Shown here in pieces: positions 22,557-33,861 of a stretch of 64,000 nucleotides of DNA (positions within the stretch are counted from its first letter, which is position 1; the number at the start of each line of letters is the position of its first letter). Source of the stretch: Cycas panzhihuaensis (Eukaryota; Cycadophyta); NCBI GenBank assembly GCA_023213395.1, contig CM041465.1, forward strand, positions 158,479,741 to 158,543,740, in the 5' to 3' direction. A program made the translations under genes and the position numbers. The notes below the pieces were generated by a model that was not told where the DNA came from, searched no databases, and saw only the letters and a list, made by a program, of their open reading frames with translations.

Positions 22557-23658
22557 TGATCCGTTTCGGATCTTTAAAATACTCTAAATACTTTGTTTTT
22601 CATGTAAATGGTCTTTATGTAGTAGAAAATTGCCTTAAAAAGGCTTAATGGTCTTCATTTAGTAGAAATATGCCTTTAAAAAGGCTTAAAAATATAAAAA
22701 AATGTATTTCTACAAGTGTAAAAAGGTGTTATAACTGCTACCAAGCTGCTATTAAGGTGCTACAACTACTACCAAGGTGCTACTACGGTGCTACCACAGT
22801 CACATGTATACTACGCTACTCGACCTGTCACAAGCATTGCTGACCTTTCTGGAATGCTACGCAGAAGTCAAAAAACGGAAAAATAACAAAAACGGAAATG
22901 GTTTTGGCGGCGCAAACGGCAACCGTTTGGCACGAAATTTGAGAAAAATGTGCGCACACGTGTCCTCTACGCATTCAAAGAGGAAAAACTCGAAAATAAA
23001 AGAATTTTAGCAAGATTTATCAAACCGTTTTGAAAAACCGTTAGAAAACGGAAAAACGGAAATATCTCTCTCATATGGAAAAGCTTTTAAGCGAAATTCG
23101 AGAGAAGAATCCGGGGGATCAAGACAGGGATTTTTGACACGAAAGGGAGGACGCCGCAGCCCTAGACGCAGCACGGAGCAAGATTCAAGGAAAGCAGCAA
23201 GAAATTGACTTTCCGAAAGGAGAACGGCTCCAAGTGTGGAAAACTGCATTGGGAGAAGAACACAGCCGAAACGCAGCGGAAAAATCTGTTGCGGGGATCT
23301 GGAAGGAGCCCAGAAAATCGTAGCCGCAGTCCAGAAGAGAAGACAAGAAGAGTAGCGATCTAAGAGACGCTAGCCAGTTTCTTCCTCACCAAAACAGGGT
23401 TTTTGGTAACAAAAGACCAAAAAGCAGCGCAGACTTGAGACAAAGGTTCCAATGAATGAGCAAGGCTCAAGGAGCGCCACTCTCATCTTCTCTCTCCCAA
23501 AGCAGCTGCAGTCCATTGCATGCTCAACAGAGCACAAACAAAGGAGTTTTTGTAAGAAAATTCCAAAAATTTGAAATTCTATGTAATCATATGTATATTG
23601 TTCTGGATTTTGTTTCAATTGGTTAAAGTTTTCACTTTCCCATTCAAGATTCAGATCA
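22557..23658 (+). repeat. 3' LTR of P
   Basis: This 1102 bp LTR follows the purine run AAAAAAGGGGAG (22542-22553). It matches the 5' LTR except for the contracted GGTGCTAC repeats and a few substitutions and small indels near 23340-23500. CATGC follows at 23659. Confidence 0.93.
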
Positions 23659-23663
23659 CATGC

Positions 23664-25750
23664 ATCCACTTCAAACTAAAATAACTCTATCAAATTAGTA
23701 GCAAATAGCTTCAAATTATATACCAAAATGACCGTCTTTCAAATACGATTCAAACGGATTGCAAAACAGATGCCTGGTTGAAGAGATATTGCGAAAACTG
23801 TAACATGACCTCCTTATGAAAAATCAATTAAGGTCATTAAAGGCTTTAGCCCCTTTAATAGACTAACAACAAGTCACATTGGGACTACATAGAACCAAAG
23901 GCTTAACTGCTAGGGGTCTAGCAGATTCCAAATCACATTCCAATCTGGTTTATTTCAAAATTGACTTGGCATAAATAATTAAATATGGCTACCCCTTATT
24001 TGATGTCTACGGATATGAAATAGATTTCAATACGATTAAATTTATCTCATATCTTTGAAAAAATAATAACCCTAACTAGAATTTACTGTGCGTCTGAAAA
24101 ATTCGTCGACTTACAAATTTGTAGTGGCAGACGGTCTTTGAAATCCTTGGAACAAATTAGGCGAAATCAAACATGATCAATACATCATTTTCATGATTGC
24201 GGGTTGTAATTCAGACTCCGAGCAATCTTAATATTCTTCACGGTAGGGAGAAAATAATTCTAATTTGTTTGCAAATGACGATTCCTTTTAGTTCTGAAAC
24301 TGCGAGATTATGATCTCTTTCAATTCTGTGACAACGAGGTTCCAACCTGTTCTAACTTACAAACCATACGACAAACCCTAACAATGGGAATTCACATACA
24401 AGAGGAATTACTAACTTCGCCGACTTGCAGAGAATTGATTGTTCAGAATATGGGATTAATCAATTCCGTAAGTGACATGTAGTGCCTCCTCCGCCTAATG
24501 ACCCAATGGTAAAGAAGGTATCAGATAGTTTTGTGGCAAAAAATAGAAGGTAATTTGAAAATATCACTCAACAGGTTAATACTTTGGCATGGACTTCCCA
24601 GTCTGGCCTTTTGTAAAGAATCGTGGCAAAAATGAGTTGAAATGCAAAGATCACACAAACAATTTGGGTGCAAGTACATCCATCATTTTCTATGGCTAGG
24701 GTTTCATCCCACAGGCGTCCGCTTTACTAATTTCACACCGTACGCTGCAATCGTCCTTCTAAGTCTGAGGAAGCTTCCTAAAGTAACATTGTAGCTGTTC
24801 TTGAACAATTTGCATACATAAATTTTGCAGAATTTCAAATTTTATTCTTCTGCAAATCTCTTCTCATTTTTTGTGGTCTATTCAATGGTAGGCATTTCAT
24901 TCGTACAACTGTCCAATGGTGGCCATACTCCTTCGACAAATTTTCTTTGGGTCATATAGGATTTCTATGACTCAAGTTCATCTTGTCTCCATCCACATAT
25001 TTTTAATGCAAATGTGCTTGTGCTTTTATCATTTCTCTTGGGCACCTTTGCATATAGCAGCTCCAATCTCTTCATTCCATTCATATTTACTAGATCCCCA
25101 TTGTGTGCAGTTGGGTATCCCGCCTTTCTTTCTCCATTCATGCAGCGTTTCTAACAGGTATAGTCTTCATGTGACTGTCACTCCTATTACAGCTAGGGTT
25201 TTCCCATAAACCCTACACAATCTTCAATGGACAGCCACGGTCTCGGCTAGGGTTTCAAAGTTAACTACTCTTTGCATGTAGGGTTTTTATGACAGAATTT
25301 CTTCAAAAAACAACTTTACATAAAACTTGGAATTGACTTCAATGTCACTAATCAAACTCCTCAATATTTCCAACACAAACCCTAACAAATATTCACAGGT
25401 GTAGAACTTTCACTTCCACCAATTAGAATTCAATGACCGACAAATTTAAATTTATTCATATGTCATCATTTTTCAGCTTCACAAATTCACACCAATCAGA
25501 TTCTTTACAGAGTGAACCCTAGCACAAAGTTTTCATCACAGAACAAAGTAAAGGAACAATATTACCTAGTAAAAAATTCAATCTTATATCAATTACTATC
25601 ACTGGCTTGGTATAACTTGCAACAATGAAGGCCTTAGGGCTTTACCTTCCAAAATTAGAACCTCAATCTAGCACTCGGCTCTACAAAGCCACCTCCACAC
25701 ACATCAAAAAAATGGTGAACCTGCACAAGGTTGAACTTGACAAGCAACTT
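23664..25750 (-). other. Leader of Q, no ORF recognised
   Basis: About 2.1 kb between the Q primer-binding site and the P insertion. CTAGGGTTT-type words recur (24695, 25190, 25245, 25275). The open frame at 24916-25209 shows no motif. Its final part (from 25583) is duplicated at 40697. Confidence 0.6.
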
Positions 25751-25762
25751 GCTCTGATACCA
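25751..25762 (-). promoter_or_regulatory. Primer-binding site of Q
   Basis: The minus strand reads TGGTATCAGAGC directly against the LTR. This shows that 25763-26099 is the 5' LTR and that Q runs toward lower coordinates. Confidence 0.9.
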
Positions 25763-26099
25763 TGTTAAAATATTCAATGGAAATCATTCAATATTAAGAA
25801 CAATGGAACAAGTATCATGAACATATGAAAATAGCATTAACTCATAACCACAATGTCTACATCATAACAACACCACAATAATCTCCATCTTCACTAATGT
25901 TCACTACTCTACCTCATTCACTTATTTATACATCATAACTGAGAATATGTAGGATAAGGTGTGTTACATGTGGGACTATTAACCTCTAACACAACTAATG
26001 ACATAACACCTATTAATTGACCAATAAACTATAGACTACCTACTTGCACAAATGTGCATTACAATAATATTACAATATGTGACCCTCTAAAATCTAACA
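25763..26099 (-). repeat. 5' LTR of Q
   Basis: 337 bp, TGTTAAAATATTC to ATCTAACA, matching 15047-15386. It is followed by ATTGT (26100-26104), the right target duplication. Confidence 0.92.
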
Positions 26100-26104
26100 A
26101 TTGT

Positions 26105-26535
26105 AGCATTTCACCCAGATACTAGCCAACTTCTTTTCATTCTCTCTTTATTAGGCTGGTTTCTACTTTCATAAAATTGACTTCTATCTATATCATTCAT
26201 TCCATTTATATATAAGGCATCCTACTCCTATTTGTACATCATCTTGTAAGAAGTTGCTCAGGCTCTTGAAGTTGCGTTCCTAGTTGGGACTGTTATTCGG
26301 ATGACACCTTGCCTCAAAGAGGGTATGTTTTGTAATATTCATTATTGTAAGCTTTGAACATATTTCTGAGTAATCTCAAATTACTTTATCTTTATGGTCA
26401 AAAAATCATGCGAATACTTTGAGTTCCGTTCATTATTGTTATTGTCATTATATTTTGTGGTAAATTTAGAAATTGCACTACAAAATAGTGTAAGTCTATG
26501 TTGAATTGGTGTGAATCCCTATTGGGATTCCCACA
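26105..26535 (+). repeat. Right part of the LTR of element K
   Basis: It contains a TATA box (TTATATATAAGG, about 26206) and ends GGGATTCCCACA at 26535, 2 bp before a primer-binding site. A GAATCCC/GGGATTC hairpin (26513-26530) lies just inside the end. The left part is the sequence before 15047, because Q inserted into this LTR. Confidence 0.65.
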
Positions 26536-26537
26536 AG

Positions 26538-26549
26538 TGGTATTAGAGC
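26538..26549 (+). promoter_or_regulatory. Primer-binding site of element K
   Basis: TGGTATTAGAGC differs by one base from the initiator-Met site and is followed by C. A copy lies at 41653-41664. It marks K as a plus-oriented LTR element whose coding part is not identifiable here. Confidence 0.7.
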
Positions 26550-26820
26550 CGCATTAAAGATCCATAATCGTATAAGATAACTATGATCACATTAAGTTGG
26601 ACTACCTCAACATGGTAAAGTGCACTCGCTCCTCAAGTTTACCTTTTGTTTTTTATCCATAGAGTCCCTACATGTGTTGGCTATTTGAAGGGCATTCCAC
26701 TCACTACGGCTATCCATTGAAAGCAAAGTCCTAGGCATTCCCCACCGTGGGCAACTAATGTCGAAGCCTTGCATACCACTTCTAGACCATGCATGATTAA
26801 CGCTTGCATAGACTAAAAGT

Positions 26821-27371
26821 TGTGAAAAGGGGCCTAATGGCCTCACAATCCCAAGATCTAGAAGCTAGGTTCACTCTAGTTCTAGAAAGCAATCAAATGC
26901 TAAACAAGTATGAAACTCTAAGATGAAACATAAGCAAGACAAAGCATGAGAAGAAGGAGCAAGAAAATGATACCAAATGTGAGGGGTTGGAATTGGTCCA
27001 ACCTCCAAATGAATAACAATTTGATTAGCATGACAAAGATAACAATACAGCTCCAACTCTATATGAGAACAATGAGGAGAGGTCTCATTATATAGAGTGA
27101 AATGAGAGACCTAAGGCATTGGATGTTTGACAAGTGTCAAACATCCAAGGTACATGCCTTGCATGTAGGACATGTGTCCTTTTGGGGCTCTCAAGTGAGA
27201 AAAAGTGCATGGGGATCCATTTGACCCTTTAGTGACAACGTTGTGTCACTAGAAAGAATGTGGGTGTGCACTTTATCACTTAAGTGATAAGTCACCCCTA
27301 AAGTACAAAAGTACAAATATTACATGAAAAATAAAGTACATAATCTTAACATGTAAACATAAGGTTTAACA
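26821..27371 (-). repeat. 3' LTR of A
   Basis: 551 bp from TGTGAAAAGG to AAGGTTTAACA. The minus-strand polypurine tract (GGGGGGG, 27372-27378) lies next to it. Sequence and length match the LTRs of B (opposite orientation) and, less closely, C. Confidence 0.9.
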
Positions 27372-27419
27372 CCCCCCCTTACAGTTTACAATGTTAAGTC
27401 GGACACCAAGACCATCTCT

Positions 27420-27967
27420 AAATTTTACAAACTTTTCTCTACCAAGAGGCTTGGTAAAGATATCTGTTGTCTGCTCCTCTCAGAGGTCTCATCTTGGAGG
27501 TTGATCTCACCATTCTGCACATGCTCTCTGATGAAGTGACGATGAACCTCGATGTGTTTGGTCCATGCATGAAAAACTGGATTCTTGGCTAACTTGAGTA
27601 CACTTTGATTGTCACAGTAAATCCTGGTGGAGTGATCCTGCTCAAGTCCAAGTTCCCCAAGAATCCATTGTAGCTAGATAGCTTCACAAGTTGCGCTGAC
27701 TGTAGCTTTGTACTCTACTTCGGTGGAGGACAAGGTAACATTGGGTTGCTTCTTGCAACTCCATGAAACAACTGTTGAACCAAGTGAAAAACAGTATCCC
27801 GAGGTTGATCTCCTGCTATCCTCGCAACCTGCCCAATTAGAATCTGAGAACCCTTCCAGAGTGAAGTTCTCATTATGTGCATACTCAAGACCATGCTGCA
27901 ATGTGCCTTTGATGTATTTAAGTATGCGTTTAGCTGCATTCCAATGTTTCTGATTCAATTGAGACAT
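27420..27967 (-). pseudogene. Copia A RNase H
   Basis: The frame has HWNAAKRILKYIKGTLQHG, FTLEGFSDSNWAGCEDSRRSTSGYCF, SWSCKKQPNVTLSSTEVEYKA, then (past 27674, in a broken frame) CDNQSVLKLAKNPVFHA and HIEVHRHFIREHVQNGEINL. These are the standard copia RNase H blocks. The Asp normally in S-D-S-D-W reads Asn (SDSNW). It joins reverse transcriptase across a TGA at about 28004 where CGA (Arg) is usual. Confidence 0.88.
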
Positions 27968-28006
27968 GTATCGTGAACAAATCCCAACTGCAAATGAAAT
28001 ATCCGG

Positions 28007-29110
28007 TCAAGTGTTGGTGAGATAAATGAGGCTACCAATCAACTGCCGGTAAAAAGTGCAATCTGCCAGTGCAGCTTCCTCATTGAGAGTAAGCTTAGTG
28101 CCATTCTCCATTGGTGTAGGCGTTGGTTTGCAGTCGTGCATCCTGAACCGCTGCAAAATGTCCCAAGAATATTTCGCTTGGGAGATGAAGATATAGCCTG
28201 GTTGTTGCCATACCTCAAGGCCTAAGAAATAATGAAGAAGTCCAAGATCTGTCATCTTGAAACTTCTCTTTAAGTCATCTTGGAGAATGTTTATCGTCTT
28301 AGTGTCATTGCCAATGATCACTAAGTCATCTACATACAAGACAATAAAGATGGCATGGTTCTTTTCACGTTTGATGTATAGGTTAGGGTTTGAAGTGGAT
28401 CGATGAAACCCATGTCTCAAGAAGTAATCATCGATCTTTGAGTACCATGCTCTTGGAGCTTGTTTCAAGCCATATAATGCCTTTTTTAGGCGACATACTA
28501 AATGCTCATTGCCTTGTACCTTGTAACCAGGAGGTTGCTCCAAGTATACCTCCTCTTGAAGATCGCCATTAAGAAAGGCACTCTTCACGTCCATCTGAAA
28601 GACTGGCCATTTGCATTGAGCAGCTAAAGCCAAGATGAGTTTGATGGTGTTCATATTTGCCACTGGTGCAAAAGTCTCCTCATAGTCTATACCTTCCTTC
28701 TGTTTGAATCCTTTTGCCACAAGGGGGGCCTTCTGCCGCTTAAGTGTACCATCAGAATGGAATTTGGTCTTGTAGACCCATTTGCAACCGACACTGCTTG
28801 TGTTTAGGCAATTCAACCAAATCCCAAGTACCATTCTTTTCAATAGAATGAATTTCTTCATCCATGGCAGCCTTCCAATTTTCATTTTTAGAAGCCTCCT
28901 CAAAAGTGGAAGGCTCATCAACACATAACACTTCAGCCATAAGTGCATAATTGGTCTGCTGTCTATATTTTGATGGACGTTTTCCTTCAATAATGTGGTC
29001 ATCCTGTACTGTTTGAGTATACCATTTTGATAACTTTTGAATTGAAGTGACTTGAACCTCAAGATCTTCTGGTCTAAGTGGTTGATCAACAGAAGATGTG
29101 CTAGGATCAA
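28007..29110 (-). pseudogene. Copia A reverse transcriptase
   Basis: A long open frame (about 340 recognisable residues) covers [69 protein letters not shown], the catalytic LYVDDLVIIG box, LGLLHYFLGLEV and LIGSLIYLTNT. All motifs needed for polymerase activity are readable. The upstream junction near 28785 is frameshifted from the Gag-Pol frame, and a stop follows at 28004. Confidence 0.9.
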
Positions 29111-29951
29111 GTGGAGCTAAATCAGATGATGTGGACGGTCCAAAGAGTGCAGATGATGTACATGGAGTAGAAGATTGAGAGGGAAGGAAAGCCTCAACAA
29201 TCTTCTTACCTTTGTCAATGGGGGGTTGCATGGATGTTGTTTGCAACTCCTTATGATCGTCTTCAGCAAAGATTACATCTCTTGAGAGATACATTTTCTT
29301 CCCAATGGGATCATACAACTTGTAGGCTTTGCTATGAATGGCATAACCTACAAAGATGCATTTTAGACTATGCTTGTCTAATTTTGTTCTTTGCTGGTCG
29401 GGGATGTGCATATAAGCAGTGCACACAAAAGTCCTCAAATGGCTGACAATTGTTTTTTTGCCAAACCATGCCTCCTCGGGTGTGATATCGGTGACTGTTG
29501 TAGTTGGACTTCGATTGGCCACATAGGCAGTTGTGTGGAATGCCTCTACCTAGTAAGCTCGAGTGAGTCCTTGTGCATGCATCATTGCTTTGGCTTTATT
29601 AGCCAAAGTTCTGTTCATTCTTTCGGAGACTCCATTTTGTTGAGGAGTGTGAGGAATAGCCAGCTGTCTCCGAATGCCATTATCTTTGCAGAATTTGGTG
29701 AATTCATTTGAAGTAAATTCACCTCCATTGTCTGTCCTTAATGTTTTGATAGAGTGGCGGACTGCTCTCCACTTCAAGCTTGAATTCTTTGAATTTTGAA
29801 AAAGCTTCAGACTTGTGCTTGATGAAGTAGATCCAAACTTTATGAGAAAAGTCATAAATGAAGGAGATGGAGTACAAAGCTCCTCCAAAAGATGCGGTGG
29901 ACATAGGTCCACACAAATCTGGGTGTACCAGCTGCAAAGGATGTGATGCAC
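28752..29951 (-). pseudogene. Copia A integrase and linker
   Basis: In order: LVHPDLCGPMSTASFGGALY and FIYDFSHKVWIYF (29719-29937), TDNGGEFTSNEF, then HTPQQNGVSERMNRTLANKAK with the catalytic Glu block (29550-29750). ANRSPTTTVTDITPEEAWFGKK and CIFVGYAIHSKAYKLYDP (29522 downward) follow, then a Ser/Thr/Pro-rich linker (29100-29230). Frame breaks occur near 29740 and 29550. The catalytic Asp in TDNGGE and the Glu are present. Confidence 0.87.
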
Positions 29952-29952
29952 G

Positions 29953-30580
29953 TCAAGCTTTGCCTTTAGGGAAAGGCAAGCGATGTTGAGTCCCCATTAT
30001 GCACACTTCACAAAGACATTTTGTGCCATATATCTTTGGAAGCCCATGTACCATGCTTTTGTTGATCATCTGCCTGAGATTGTCTAAGCTCAAATGGCCT
30101 CGACATTGATGCCAAAGTTGCATCTTGGACAAGTGTTGAGTGACAATCGAACTAGAGTAAGCAGAATCAAGTGTTATATTATTAGCATCCAATTTGTAGA
30201 GGCCATGATCCTCATATCCAACAGCTACTACTTGGTCATCTTTGTCACTTAGTACACATTTCCCATTTTTGAACAAGATGCTCATCTGTTGCTTGTCCAA
30301 TTTGCTAACAGATAGCAAGTTCTTGTCCATAGAAGGTATGAAGTAGGCATTGCCATTGGGAAATTAAGAGGAACGATTAGAAGAAGAGTGAAATGGAGCT
30401 ATTGTGCCTATTCCAGAAATCTTAACAGATTGATTGTTGCCAAAGGTCACTGATTGACCTTTTCCTTCCTTGATGTCGGTAAGGAGTTCTTCACTCCACG
30501 TCATGTGTTGTGAAGCTCCAGAATCAATAATCCAAGTTTCACCAACCTTGGATGATTGATAAGCACAAAATAGTTTGTCT
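29953..30580 (-). pseudogene. Copia A protease and GAG-pre-integrase
   Basis: The protease active site WIIDSGASQHM is readable at about 30505-30540. It is followed by a stop near 30366 and the open part 30330-29953 with MDKNLLSVSKLDKQQ, MQLWHQCRGHLSLDNLRQM and CLCEVCIMGTQHRLPF (the Cys/His pre-integrase zinc site). Confidence 0.85.
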
Positions 30581-30584
30581 TTAT

Positions 30585-31575
30585 CTACAAACTAATTGAA
30601 GTGACGTTGATTGCCACCTCTAAAAGCCCCCCTTCCTCTTTGACCTCCTTGATAGGCACCTCGATTTGGTCGAGGGGGTTGTTGTTGCTGCTGTTGCTGG
30701 AATCTTTGTTGGAATTGCTGACGTGGCTGCTGCTGTCTCTAATTTGGTTGACGTGGCTGTTGTTGCTGTTGACATAGATCTGTTTGCTTCTTCCTACAAT
30801 GAGGTGCGATGTGGCCAGGTTTGCCACAATAATGACATACAACATTGGTCATCGAAGAACCAATGTTCATGTTTCCAAACTGCTTTGAGAGTGCAGATTT
30901 GGGGTTCTGTTTGGCCTTTGATTTGGCTGTGAGTGCACCTGATGTTGATGGTTCATCCTCGTTATCCTTGGTGTAGATTTATTCTTCTTGAAGCAATAAA
31001 CTTCCAAATTCATTGAATGACATTCTTTTAAGAGAACCATCTCTTGTAGTAGACGATATAAAGCCATTGTAGTCTTTTGGCAAAGCTTTGGTGATAGATG
31101 TGATAAGTTCATCTCTTGTTGCTGGACTACTTAGTGTATTCAACTCATTACATACCTCCTTGATGGAGGAAAGAAAAGCCGACATAGGCTTGACAAACTT
31201 TACAGAATACAACTTGGCTTTTACCATTAAAATGTGAGCTTCATCTCGCCTTTCATACAAAGAGGACAAAATGTCCCATGCTTCCTTAGAAGTTTTTGCA
31301 CATACAATGTTTTGGTCCACATGTATATCAACAATCATATGAAGGAATGCCAAAGCGATTTCATCTTTGGCTTCCCAAGCAGCAACAAAAGCATCATTAG
31401 GTTGAACAGTTACATTGCCATTGACAACAGGTACAGGTTGGGGTATTCTTCCAGAAACATAACCCCAAAATTCATTCATGATCAACAGATTCTGAGTGAT
31501 TCTCTTCCATTCTTGATAATTATCTTGACCTGTTAATCTAATGGTGCATGCATTAAGCATATTAATAGTAGCCAT
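30585..31575 (-). pseudogene. Copia A Gag with CCHC knuckle and poly-Gln
   Basis: The start codon at 31575 opens MATINMLNACTIRLTGQDN, followed by YQEWKRITQNLLIM, AFLHMIVDIHVDQN, SKEAWDILSSLYERRDEA and FNEFGSLLLQEE. After a stop near 30979, another frame carries the knuckle VCHYCGKPGHIAPHC (about 30790-30850). A Gln-rich stretch (CAA/CAG runs, 30670-30780) and a Gly/Arg-rich tail follow. Confidence 0.88.
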
Positions 31576-31609
31576 GTTTCAGTTGTAAAGCTTGAAGCTA
31601 GCAGATAAC

Positions 31610-32165
31610 TGTTAAACCTTATGTTTAGATGTTAAGTTAATGTACTTTTATTTTTCATGTAATATATGCACTTTTTACTTTAGGGGTGACTTATCACTTA
31701 AGTGATAAAGTGCACACCCACATTCTTTCTAGTGACACAACGTTGTCACTAAAGGGTCAAATGGACCCTCATGCACTTTTGCTCACATGAGAGCCCAAAA
31801 GGACACATGTCCAACATGCAAGGCATGTATCTTGGATGTTTGACACTTGTCAAACATCCAAGGCCTTAGGTCTCTCATTTCACTCTATATAATGAGACCT
31901 CTCCTCATTGTCTCACACAAGAGTTGGAGTCAGACATTGTTATGCTATCGGTTTGCTAATCAAATCGTTTCTTTTTGGGAGGTTGGACCAATTCCAACTC
32001 CACATATTGGGTATCATTTTCTCTTGCTCCTTCATTCATGTTTTGTCTCTTTGCTTTCTCTTTGCCTTGAGTTTATTATACTTATTTATATTTCTGCAAC
32101 TAGAACTAGAGTGATGCTAGTTTCTAGATCTAGGGACTGTTGAGGCGATCTAGCCTCTTTTCACA
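31610..32165 (+). repeat. 5' LTR of B
   Basis: 556 bp from TGTTAAACCTTATG to CTTTTCACA. A TATA-type sequence (CTATATAATGAG) lies at about 31886, and a CACTTAAGTG inverted repeat near 31695. Confidence 0.93.
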
Positions 32166-32167
32166 TT

Positions 32168-32179
32168 TGGTATCAGAGC
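32168..32179 (+). promoter_or_regulatory. Primer-binding site of B
   Basis: TGGTATCAGAGC, 2 bp inside the LTR, followed by AAGAGGAG. Confidence 0.92.
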
Positions 32180-33861
32180 AAGAGGAGACTAGCTCCCTCT
32201 GTTCTTTTTTTTTTTGCAGCTGCTCAAGGAGTTCTTTGAAGAAAGCAACAAACCCTTGGTGACGACCTTCGCACTCCGAAGGCGATTCAAGGTTTGTTTG
32301 AAGGTTTTTTTGCAGGATCAAGCATTTTGGAGCTTTTTAAAAGTGGAGTCAAGTTATGTTCGGTTTTTGGAAAATATTATTCCATTAACTCTCTTTTCAA
32401 CCCAGATTTGTCAAAACAAAATAAAAGAAGAGTCTGTGGATCCGGTTTGCTGCTGTTCTAACTCACCTGTACTCAGTTGTCCAGCAGCCCAGCTGTCCTC
32501 TCAGGCCCATAGTCTCGCTATCGCTTGTCCAAAGAATCGCTCTGCCCCACTACTTATCCGGTCGGTACAGCTTCGCTCGCCCACCGCCCATCAGCCTCAC
32601 TGCCCACCTGCCCACCGCCTATCTCGGCTCACTGCCCATCCTTTGTCCCAGTTAGCCTCACTGCCCACTGTCCTCACTGCCCGTTAGCCTCATCTGCCTT
32701 GTCTCAAGAATCGCATCCAGCCTCCTGCCCCATAATGTGGGCCCACAATCCTCCAGCCCGGTTGGGCCCCACAATCCTCGGCCAATGACCGACAGGGCCC
32801 CACACTCATCCTTAGTGTAAATTGCAAAAAATTTCAAATTTCAGCCTATGTTTTGGCTCTTAAAAGTTTTAACACTTAGTTATTGTTTGAACAAGTGTTA
32901 ATTAAGTGATTTTAAGTGTTTTCTTTATCAAAAAGTGATACTCATCACTAAATTTTAAAACACTTTTAAGGCACCTTGCATGGTGACCTATTGCCCTTAG
33001 TCTCAAAGAGGGCTCAAATACTTAATAAAAATCACTTTTTTTTATCGTTGGGACTAATTTAAAGTCCCAACACTTGGTGCTTGATGTCATTTTTCATGCA
33101 AGTGGCTCTCTTACCCTCATTTGTTCAACATTAAAAGGAACCCACTTGTATCTTCATCACAAGTTTTGCATTACTTCTTTCAGTACTTCTGCTTTTTTTT
33201 TTTCAAAAAGTACCTTGCAAAACTTATTGTAATCAACCATTGGTTTCTTACTTGGATCAACATAGCACTACATTTTCATTAAAGTGCTCATTGTAAAAAA
33301 CACTACAAGTGTTCATATACATGTACTTACATTGCTTCCTCTTGAAGCCACTTTTTTGTAAAGCTTAATCAAAGCATTTTCATAAGTACATTTTCCAAGC
33401 AAAAAGAAACCTAAGTTCACTTTAAAATCTGCTAAAAAGTGACTTAAAATCTATTGGAGAGGCTCGAAAAAGGTTCAAAACTTGCCTCTAAATTAACCTT
33501 AAGCTTGGTGCATTCCCTAGGGGACCAACCGTCTGATCGATTGCGACAATTAAGGTTGCTTGAGGGAAAGGAGGTTCGATAAGGGTGTTATTGGGGCCAT
33601 GAATCCCAGGGAAAGCATGGTACGTCCATGCAGATCAACCCTACCTGCCTTGTCCTAGATTTAACTTGGCCAACATTTGGATCTCCTTTGTAAGATCAAG
33701 TTGGACCAACTCCATAGCCTAGTCCTCCACCCCTCATCATTCCATTCAGTTGTTGGATCTTCTAGTAAGATCAGAATTTTGGTTTTGTTAGAAGGTGGAA
33801 CTTAAGCGAAAGCTTTGAGTTTCCAAGTTATGCTAGCTTCAAGTGTTTATAAAGCTGAAAC
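32180..33861 (+). other. 5' leader of B
   Basis: A long non-coding leader. It holds a short hairpin CCTTCG-5nt-CGAAGG (32266-32282), a C-rich GCCTCACTGCCCAC repeat tract (32450-32800), a conserved AAGGCACCTTGCATGGTGACC block (32968-32988) and a perfect 9-bp hairpin (33047-33071). The open frames 32214-32687 and 32525-32788 merely read through the C-rich tract and have no domain. Confidence 0.75.

Larger units (their letters stand above)
16683..23658 (+). mobile_element. Complete gypsy element P inserted in Q
   Basis: P is 6976 bp, with LTRs at 16683-17851 and 22557-23658, PBS, gag, protease, reverse transcriptase, RNase H, integrase and polypurine tract all in order. The LTRs start TGATC and end GATCA. 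The target duplication CATGC is perfect (16678-16682 and 23659-23663). The insertion point is 46 bp upstream of the Q gag start. The two LTRs are nearly identical apart from a repeat tract, so P is younger than Q, yet the ORFs carry several disabling changes. Confidence 0.95.
15047..26099 (-). mobile_element. Element Q, gag-only LTR element, split by gypsy P
   Basis: Two LTRs of about 340 bp (15047-15386 and 25763-26099) flank an interior with a minus-strand PBS and polypurine tract. The 5-bp duplication ATTGT is perfect on both sides (15042-15046 and 26100-26104). With P removed, Q is about 4.1 kb. Its only recognisable ORF is gag-like; no protease, integrase, reverse transcriptase or RNase H motif was seen in 15387-16682 or 23664-25750. 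It therefore looks non-autonomous and would have needed a copia partner for movement. Confidence 0.85.
25583..26820. repeat. Duplicated segment S, copy 1
   Basis: These 1238 bp recur at 40697-41934 at a constant offset (15114), with roughly 97% identity by eye. The unit holds the end of the Q leader, PBS, 5' LTR, the ATTGT duplication, and the right part of the K LTR with its PBS and early interior. It ends exactly where the LTR of element A begins. Confidence 0.92.

Noticed and set aside
26607-26846. Minus-strand frame of 79 codons, repeated at 41658-41852
   Set aside because: It is part of duplicated segment S in K interior sequence. The similarity reflects the duplication, not a conserved gene, and no motif is visible.
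32214-32788. Pro/Ser/Ala-rich open frames on the plus strand
   Set aside because: They read through the C-rich repeat tract of the B leader, in more than one frame, with no domain and no match in the A leader.
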